NCBI GenBank assembly: GCA_001449105.1
Contig: LNIY01000106.1
Location: forward strand, 78,936-142,935
Source: Caulobacter vibrioides
GTDB taxonomy: Bacteria; Pseudomonadota; Alphaproteobacteria; Caulobacterales; Caulobacteraceae
DNA: 64,000 nucleotides
Direction of reading: 5' to 3'
A program made the translations under genes and the position numbers. Under the pieces are notes generated by a model. It was not told the origin of the DNA. It saw only the letters and a program-made list of their open reading frames with translations, and made no database searches. Positions 60,241 to 64,000 of this stretch are shown here, piece after piece. The first letter of the stretch is position 1, and every line of letters starts with the position of its first letter.

Positions 60241-60647
60241 TCCTGCTGCAAGCCCTCGGCCGCTACCTGGTCGGCCGCAGCCGCCGACGCGACTACTGGG
60301 CCTGGCTCGTCGTCCTGGCGGGCCTTCTGCTCTACATCCCGGTCGCGCCGTTTGCGGACATCCTGTCCTGGGGCCTGCTCACGCTCTGGCCGCTGGCCGC
60401 CTCCCGCCGCCTGCGCGCCATGGGCTGGATCCCCTGGCTGTCGATCGCGCCGATCGTCTTGCTGTTCGCGCTGTTCCTGACCTTGCGCGCCCTGGCGCCG
60501 AGCGTCACGAACGCGCTCGACGTCTATCAGCAGATCATCGCCCCCTTCGGCCTGGGCTGGCTGGCCTTCGCGCTCCTGCTCGGCTTCTGGCCGTCCCGGA
60601 AGATCAAGGCCCCGACGCCTCAGGCCCAGGCCGAGGTGTTCGGATGA
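60237..60647 (+). CDS. DUF805-like small membrane protein
   Basis: A 136-aa protein with LVGRSRRRDYWAWLVV near the N-terminus, ASRRLRAMGWIPWLSI in the centre, about four membrane segments and the C-terminus QAQAEVFG. It overlaps the upstream and downstream ORFs by four bases each. Function unknown. Confidence 0.82.
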   Translation: MILLQALGRYLVGRSRRRDYWAWLVVLAGLLLYIPVAPFADILSWGLLTLWPLAASRRLRAMGWIPWLSIAPIVLLFALFLTLRALAPSVTNALDVYQQIIAPFGLGWLAFALLLGFWPSRKIKAPTPQAQAEVFG

Positions 60648-61066
60648 TCGCCCCCGTCCTGGCCTGGCTGAACGGACGCGGCGGACGGCGCGAATACTGG
60701 ATCGCGGTCGTCGCCATCGTCGCCGTCGCCGTCTCGTGCCTGTTGATCCCGCTCGCCGTCCCGCTCTGGGCGCTGCGCGCGGCGAGCTTGCTGGTCTGGT
60801 GTCCCATCGCCGTTCGCCGCCTGCGCGACGCGGGCCTGCCCCCGTGGCTCGCCGCGTTCCTGCTGGTCATCCCCCTGGCCATCGGCGGCCTGCAGAGGCT
60901 GGCGCCGATCTTTGACCTAGAGGCCCGCGACACGCTCGGCCTCAACCTGTCTCTCGGCCTGACCGGCCTGGCGCTCGTCGTCTGCCTCGTCGCGCTGCTG
61001 GGCGTCTGGCCGCCCCGGCGTCCGGCCGCCCCCGCTCCCGAACAACAGGCCGAGGTGTTCGGATGA
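60644..61066 (+). CDS. DUF805-like small membrane protein
   Basis: A 140-aa protein with LNGRGGRREYWIAVVA, AVRRLRDAGLPPWLAA, about four membrane segments and the C-terminus EQQAEVFG. It is coupled by ATGA to both neighbours and is more like the next gene than the earlier ones, pointing to recent duplication. Function unknown. Confidence 0.82.
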   Translation: MIAPVLAWLNGRGGRREYWIAVVAIVAVAVSCLLIPLAVPLWALRAASLLVWCPIAVRRLRDAGLPPWLAAFLLVIPLAIGGLQRLAPIFDLEARDTLGLNLSLGLTGLALVVCLVALLGVWPPRRPAAPAPEQQAEVFG

Positions 61067-61476
61067 TCGCCGCCGTCCTCGCCTGGCTGCGCGGGCGCGG
61101 CCGGCGCCGCGAATACTGGCTTGGCCTCATGGTCGCCGTCGCGCTGATCGCCGCCTCGTACCCGGCCGCATCCCCGGCTTCGGAGCTGGCGCTGTGGCTC
61201 GCCGCCTTTGGCCTGTGGCTGGTCCTGTCCCTGCGCCGCCTGCGCGACATCGGCTGGCGGACCTGGCTGCTCCTGGCGCCGCTCGCGCCGCTGGTCGTCG
61301 CCGTCGTTCTGGTGATCACCTCCGACGAAGACACGCTCTATCTCAACTTCATCGCCGGCCTGCTGATGCTATGCGCCGGCCTCGTCTGGGCGATCCTGCT
61401 CGTCGTCGTCGGCGCCTGGAAATCCAGGCACGCCGGTCCTCCCAGCGCCGAACAACAGGCCGAGGTGTTCGGCTAG
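61063..61476 (+). CDS. DUF805-like small membrane protein, last of the array
   Basis: A 137-aa protein with IAAVLAWLRGRGRRREYWLG, SLRRLRDIGWRTWLLL, about four membrane segments and the ending EQQAEVFG followed by TAG. It starts within the previous gene's stop (ATGA). A palindromic repeat follows, then the convergent GTA g11 gene. Confidence 0.82.
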   Translation: MIAAVLAWLRGRGRRREYWLGLMVAVALIAASYPAASPASELALWLAAFGLWLVLSLRRLRDIGWRTWLLLAPLAPLVVAVVLVITSDEDTLYLNFIAGLLMLCAGLVWAILLVVVGAWKSRHAGPPSAEQQAEVFG

Positions 61477-61512
61477 GTTGGATCAATATTCATCGACGGC
61501 CGTCCTTCTAAT

Positions 61513-61612
61513 CCGTCCTTCCCCGCGAAGGCGGGGACCCAAGCAGAGTCAGCGGATCGCTCACGGCGCCGCCGTCTCCTGAAATGCGGCTTGGATCCCC
61601 GCCTTCGCGGGG
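61513..61612. repeat. Palindromic intergenic repeat, family C copy 2
   Basis: GTCCTTCCCCGCGAAGGCGG at the left and GGCTTGGATCCCCGCCTTCG with CGGGG at the right, the same arms as at 13631-13730. It lies between the convergent DUF805 array and GTA g11. Confidence 0.85.
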
Positions 61613-61655
61613 AAACTCGGTGAGAAGCGACTCAAATTACTAAATGTCGATCCGC

Positions 61656-62174
61656 CTAGAGCCGCCGCGCGCCCAGGCTGACGGCGCGCGCCAGGGCCTG
61701 GGCCAGCTGGGCGTCCGAGCGGGCCAGGCCGCCGGCGTCGCCGCCGCTCACCTGCACCGTCACGCTGATCCCGTTCCCGCCGGCCGGCTCGATCGTCCCC
61801 GCCCCGGCCGGACGGAACACCTCGGGCCCGCGCTCGCCGACCAGATAGGCCCCGCCGCCGGTCACCGGCCCGCCCTCGGCCCGCGCCCCGGAAAACACCC
61901 CCGACAGCGCAGCCCCCAGGGCCTCGCCGAGACCGCCACCGCTGCGCCCGCCGCCGGAGACCGCCCCCAGCACCGCCCGCGCCAGTTCGGCCAGCGACAC
62001 CTCGCCGTCGGCCGCCGCCCGCGCCAGCGAGCGCGCCAGGTTGGTCCCGGCGGCGGCGAACACCTCCTCGATCGACCGCGCCGCCGCCCGGGCAGGCGCC
62101 TCCAGCGAGGCCAGGGCCTCGCCCGCCTCGGCCGTGCGCAGCGGCAGGCCCTCGACCTCGTCGAAACCGCTCAT
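61656..62174 (-). CDS. GTA tape-measure-like tail protein (g11-like)
   Basis: A 172-aa Ala-rich helical protein with the GTA tape-measure features: FSGARAEGGPVTGGGAYLVG, ERGPEVFRPAGAGTIEPAG and a C-terminal helical region. It is short for a tape measure, as GTA tails are. It overlaps the 64-aa gene upstream by four bases and ends the right-hand GTA block. Confidence 0.85.
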   Translation of the reverse strand: MSGFDEVEGLPLRTAEAGEALASLEAPARAAARSIEEVFAAAGTNLARSLARAAADGEVSLAELARAVLGAVSGGGRSGGGLGEALGAALSGVFSGARAEGGPVTGGGAYLVGERGPEVFRPAGAGTIEPAGGNGISVTVQVSGGDAGGLARSDAQLAQALARAVSLGARRL

Positions 62175-62365
62175 TCGCCCGCTCCTTCTTCGTCATCATC
62201 GGGAAACCGCGCCATCAGCGCCGCCAGGCCCGATCGCGCCAGAACCGGCGCGGCCGGCGCGCCCGCCAGCCCCCGCCACTCCTTCAGCGACAGCCGCCAG
62301 AACGCGCCCGGCGGCACGGCGAACTCGATCGCCGCCCGCCGCAGCATCTCGCCCCAGGGCGTCAC
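62171..62365 (-). CDS. GTA phage tail assembly chaperone, small (g10.1-like)
   Basis: A 64-aa protein, TPWGEMLRRAAIEFAVPPGA followed by FWRLSLKEWRGL, a pattern known for small tail-assembly chaperones in GTA clusters. The start is GTG 62365, overlapping the g10 stop (GTGA), and the end overlaps g11. The longer open frame to 62578 lacks family resemblance. Confidence 0.8.
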   Translation of the reverse strand: MTPWGEMLRRAAIEFAVPPGAFWRLSLKEWRGLAGAPAAPVLARSGLAALMARFPDDDEEGAGE

Positions 62366-62643
62366 GCGGCCGCCGCCAGGGCCTTGGCCACCGCGTCCTC
62401 GGCCTCGCGCGGTTGCAGCCCCGCCACGTCCAGCGGCCCCAGCTCGTCGTCGACCAGCGCCGCCAGCACCGCCATCAGGTCGGCCGCCGACGGCCGCGCC
62501 AGCCGTCCCGGCAGCTGGCTCCAGTCCGACAGCCCCAGCGCCGCCTCGATCCGCGCCAGGGCGCCCAGCGTCAGGCACAGCCGCCGCGCCACGCCGCCCA
62601 GCACCGCGATCGCCTCGCCCCTGGCCAGGTTGGGAAGGGTCAT
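62362..62643 (-). CDS. GTA tail tube assembly protein (g10-like)
   Basis: A 93-aa GTA-family protein (LARGEAIAVLGGVARRLCLT, LGALARIEAALGLSDWSQLP) of the tail-assembly chaperone type. It sits 14 bases after the major tail protein gene, as in other GTA clusters, and precedes the 64-aa partner with a GTGA overlap. Confidence 0.85.
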   Translation of the reverse strand: MTLPNLARGEAIAVLGGVARRLCLTLGALARIEAALGLSDWSQLPGRLARPSAADLMAVLAALVDDELGPLDVAGLQPREAEDAVAKALAAAA

Positions 62644-62657
62644 CTCGTCGCCTCCCC

Positions 62658-63074
62658 TCAGATCGCCGTCACGCTCACCGCCCCGGCCGAGGCCAGGGTC
62701 AGGGCGAAGGCGGCCTCGCCGTCGTGCTGGCCGGCATATTCCAGCGCCGAGACCAGGAACGGCCCCTCCAGCTGGGCGAAGTCGGGGATCACCAGCCGCC
62801 AGGTCCTGGCCGTCTGGGAAAAGAAGCTGTCGCGCACCAAGGCGTCCGAGGCGGCGTCGCGGAACACCCCCGCTCCCGACACCGCGGCCGAGCGCACGCC
62901 GGCCCCGGCCAGCAGCTCGCGCCAGCGCCCGGCGCTGTCGCCGTCGGTGGCGTCGATGGTCCTGGCGTTCAGGCTGATGGTCCGGGCCCGCAGGCCCGCC
63001 ACCGTCACGAAGGCCTGCGGCGAGCCCCCGTCGCCGATCTTCAGCAGCATGTCCTTGCCGGCTTGCGCGGCCAT
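62658..63074 (-). CDS. GTA major tail protein (g9-like, TP901-1 family)
   Basis: A 138-aa tail-tube subunit. Family pattern: AAQAGKDMLLKIGDGGSPQA, FVTVAGLRARTISLNARTID and the GRWRELLAGAGVRSAAVSGAG segment. The ATG follows GGAGACCGACC. It is encoded 28 bases after g8. Confidence 0.92.
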   Translation of the reverse strand: MAAQAGKDMLLKIGDGGSPQAFVTVAGLRARTISLNARTIDATDGDSAGRWRELLAGAGVRSAAVSGAGVFRDAASDALVRDSFFSQTARTWRLVIPDFAQLEGPFLVSALEYAGQHDGEAAFALTLASAGAVSVTAI

Positions 63075-63102
63075 GGTCGGTCTCCTGTCGTCGTTATGGA
63101 AT

Positions 63103-63498
63103 TCAGGCCGGCTCGCTGACGGCCCGCACGCGCAGCACCCCCAGGGTCAGCTCGTCGTCGGCCGCGGCGAACACGTCGCAGAAGCGCACCTTCAGCGACG
63201 CCAGCACCCGGCCCTCCACCGGCGGCCGGGCGTCGTGCAGCGCCAGCCGAACGGCGGCGACCATGGCCCGCGCCTCCTCCGGCCCGCCGAAGCGCGAGGC
63301 GCAGGTGATCGTCGCCACGTGCTCGAGCAGGTCGTTCTCGCCGGCGGGCCGGCTCTCGATCCGGCCGACGCTGACGCATGGATAGGTCAGCATCCGGGGC
63401 GGGGCGGCGTGCACCCGCGTCCCGACGATGGCGCTGACGGCCGGCGCGTTCGCCAGCAGCTGCGCCAGGGCCCTGGCCAGGGCGACCTCGGCGCTCAC
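63103..63498 (-). CDS. GTA tail terminator-like protein, DUF3168 (g8-like)
   Basis: A 131-aa protein with the DUF3168 pattern: EVALARALAQLLANAPAVSA, TYPCVSVGRIESRPAGEN and HVATITCASRFGGPEEARAM. The start is GTG 63498, overlapping the g6-like stop by GTGA. A g7-like head-closure gene, expected between g6 and g8 in the Rhodobacter order, is absent here. Confidence 0.88.
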   Translation of the reverse strand: MSAEVALARALAQLLANAPAVSAIVGTRVHAAPPRMLTYPCVSVGRIESRPAGENDLLEHVATITCASRFGGPEEARAMVAAVRLALHDARPPVEGRVLASLKVRFCDVFAAADDELTLGVLRVRAVSEPA

Positions 63499-63767
63499 AG
63501 CCGCGCCTCCCGGTAGGGCGCGATCCACGGCTCGACCAGCGACAGCGGCGGCGGCCTGGGCTCGCCGCGATGCTCGTAGGCGTGGCAGGCCAGGGCGAGC
63601 ACGGCCAGGCGCAGCGGCGCGGGACTGGCGGAGGTCAGCACGACCCCGGCCGCCTGCCCGACCCGCGCCTCGGCGGCGTCGATCAGCAGGCCGACCAGCT
63701 CGTCCTCGCCGCTCCCGCCCACGCGCAGGAACGCCTTGGCCTGGGCCAAGGTCACGGAATTGGGCAT
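63495..63767 (-). CDS. GTA head-tail connector-like protein (g6-like)
   Basis: A 90-aa protein with the start of the phage connector fold (SVTLAQAKAFLRVGGSGEDE, LVGLLIDAAEARVGQAAGVV) and ALACHAYEHRGE. It is about half the length of the Rhodobacter adaptor and may be a shortened version. The ATG at 63767 precedes the conserved start; a longer ORF into the upstream repeat was rejected. A palindromic repeat lies directly upstream, separating it from the rest of the head genes. Confidence 0.82.
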   Translation of the reverse strand: MPNSVTLAQAKAFLRVGGSGEDELVGLLIDAAEARVGQAAGVVLTSASPAPLRLAVLALACHAYEHRGEPRPPPLSLVEPWIAPYREARL

Positions 63768-63798
63768 GGGGATTTCCGATGATGGGGAGGGGAAGACC

Positions 63799-63876
63799 CC
63801 CTCAGTCGCTCCGCGACAGCTCCCCCAAGGGGGGAGCATCCACGGCGCCAGATCCTCCCCCTCTGGGGGAGGGTGG
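63799..63876. repeat. Palindromic repeat, family A copy 4, within the GTA cluster
   Basis: CCTCAGTCGCTCCGCGACAG, then CTCCCCCAAGGGGGGAGCAT and GATCCTCCCCCTCTGGGGGA. Almost the same as the copy at 40303-40400. It lies about 30 bases upstream of the g6-like ATG. Confidence 0.85.
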
Positions 63877-63889
63877 CGCTTATACACCT

Positions 63890-64000
63890 CTCACGCGTCC
63901 CACGAAGAGGGTCGGGGAGGGCGCGGGGGGGGCCGGGTCGATCACGGCGGCGGACGCGAGGCGGGACGGCGGAGGACGCGGTGGTGGGAAGCACGGGCAG
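63890..64000 (-). CDS. Possible C-terminal end of the next GTA gene, uncertain
   Basis: One minus-strand frame stays open from the window edge to TAA at 63890-63892 (ending SPTLFVGRVRGV). By GTA gene order the capsid gene would be expected upstream of the connector, but these residues are not recognisably its end. It may be noncoding. Confidence 0.25.

Noticed and set aside
52964..63767. Reading the phage-like genes as an active prophage
   Set aside because: Only tail-type genes in GTA order are present, with no integrase, repressor, lysis or attachment sites in the window.
1..64000. CRISPR arrays, rRNA, tRNA and insertion sequences
   Set aside because: No regularly spaced identical repeats, no rRNA or cloverleaf-like sequence and no transposase was recognised by eye; a covariance-model scan could still find a tRNA.

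Overview
The window looks like chromosomal DNA of a free-living alphaproteobacterium of the Caulobacter type. This rests on the high GC content with strongly GC-biased third codon positions, carbohydrate-type TonB receptors, a glnE / degP / cytochrome c maturation neighbourhood, and a gene transfer agent (GTA) tail-gene cluster. The assignment comes from recognition of protein families only; no search was run. I saw no rRNA, tRNA, CRISPR array or insertion sequence.

Layout. 1-1.3 kb: 5' part of a cellulose synthase-like glycosyltransferase (minus strand). 1.8-13.5 kb: a sugar-acid / uronate locus with KdgD, a LysR regulator, a type-B carboxylesterase, a parallel beta-helix protein, a Tat-exported 614-aa protein of unknown family, a GudP-like glucarate MFS transporter and a TonB-dependent receptor. 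13.7-15.9 kb: a BlaI/M56-peptidase pair and a small membrane protein that shares its putative operator. 15.9-18.8 kb: glnE. 19.4-23.2 kb: EF-hand protein, ECF sigma factor, putative anti-sigma, metal-sensor-like protein, then msrPQ. 23.3-25.7 kb: M19 dipeptidase, small EF-hand-like protein, radC. 25.8-31.8 kb: methionine ABC transporter (metQ apart from metNI) and an S9 peptidase directly upstream of metN. 32.1-35.2 kb: DUF1697 protein, amidohydrolase, alpha/beta hydrolase. 35.3-39.7 kb: two-component operon with a toxin-antitoxin pair lodged inside it, then a DegP-type protease. 39.9-44.0 kb: ccmI-ccmE-ccmF-ccmH. 44.1-48.0 kb: a 443-aa unknown protein and a PepSY / response regulator / kinase operon. 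48.1-50.9 kb: perfect palindrome, cobalamin riboswitch and metE. 51.2-51.9 kb: three small, less GC-biased ORFs. 51.9-52.9 kb: a DnaJ-type co-chaperone. 53.0-63.8 kb: GTA tail genes on the minus strand in two blocks, separated by a plus-strand array of tandem DUF805-like membrane proteins.

How the parts work together. The sugar-acid locus would cover outer-membrane uptake, periplasmic processing, inner-membrane import and dehydration to alpha-ketoglutarate semialdehyde. The methionine functions recur: import (metNIQ), B12-independent synthesis (metE) and repair of oxidised methionine in the periplasm (msrPQ). Envelope stress is represented by degP with a neighbouring OmpR-type two-component system and by the ECF cluster.

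The least ordinary features are: the DUF805-like array with ATGA-coupled genes and a repeated AEVFG C-terminus, sitting between GTA tail genes; palindromic intergenic repeats that have become part of genes (inside msrQ, at the msrQ stop, at the 5' end of ccmH); the toxin-antitoxin pair inside the two-component operon; and a matched pair of BlaI-type operators.
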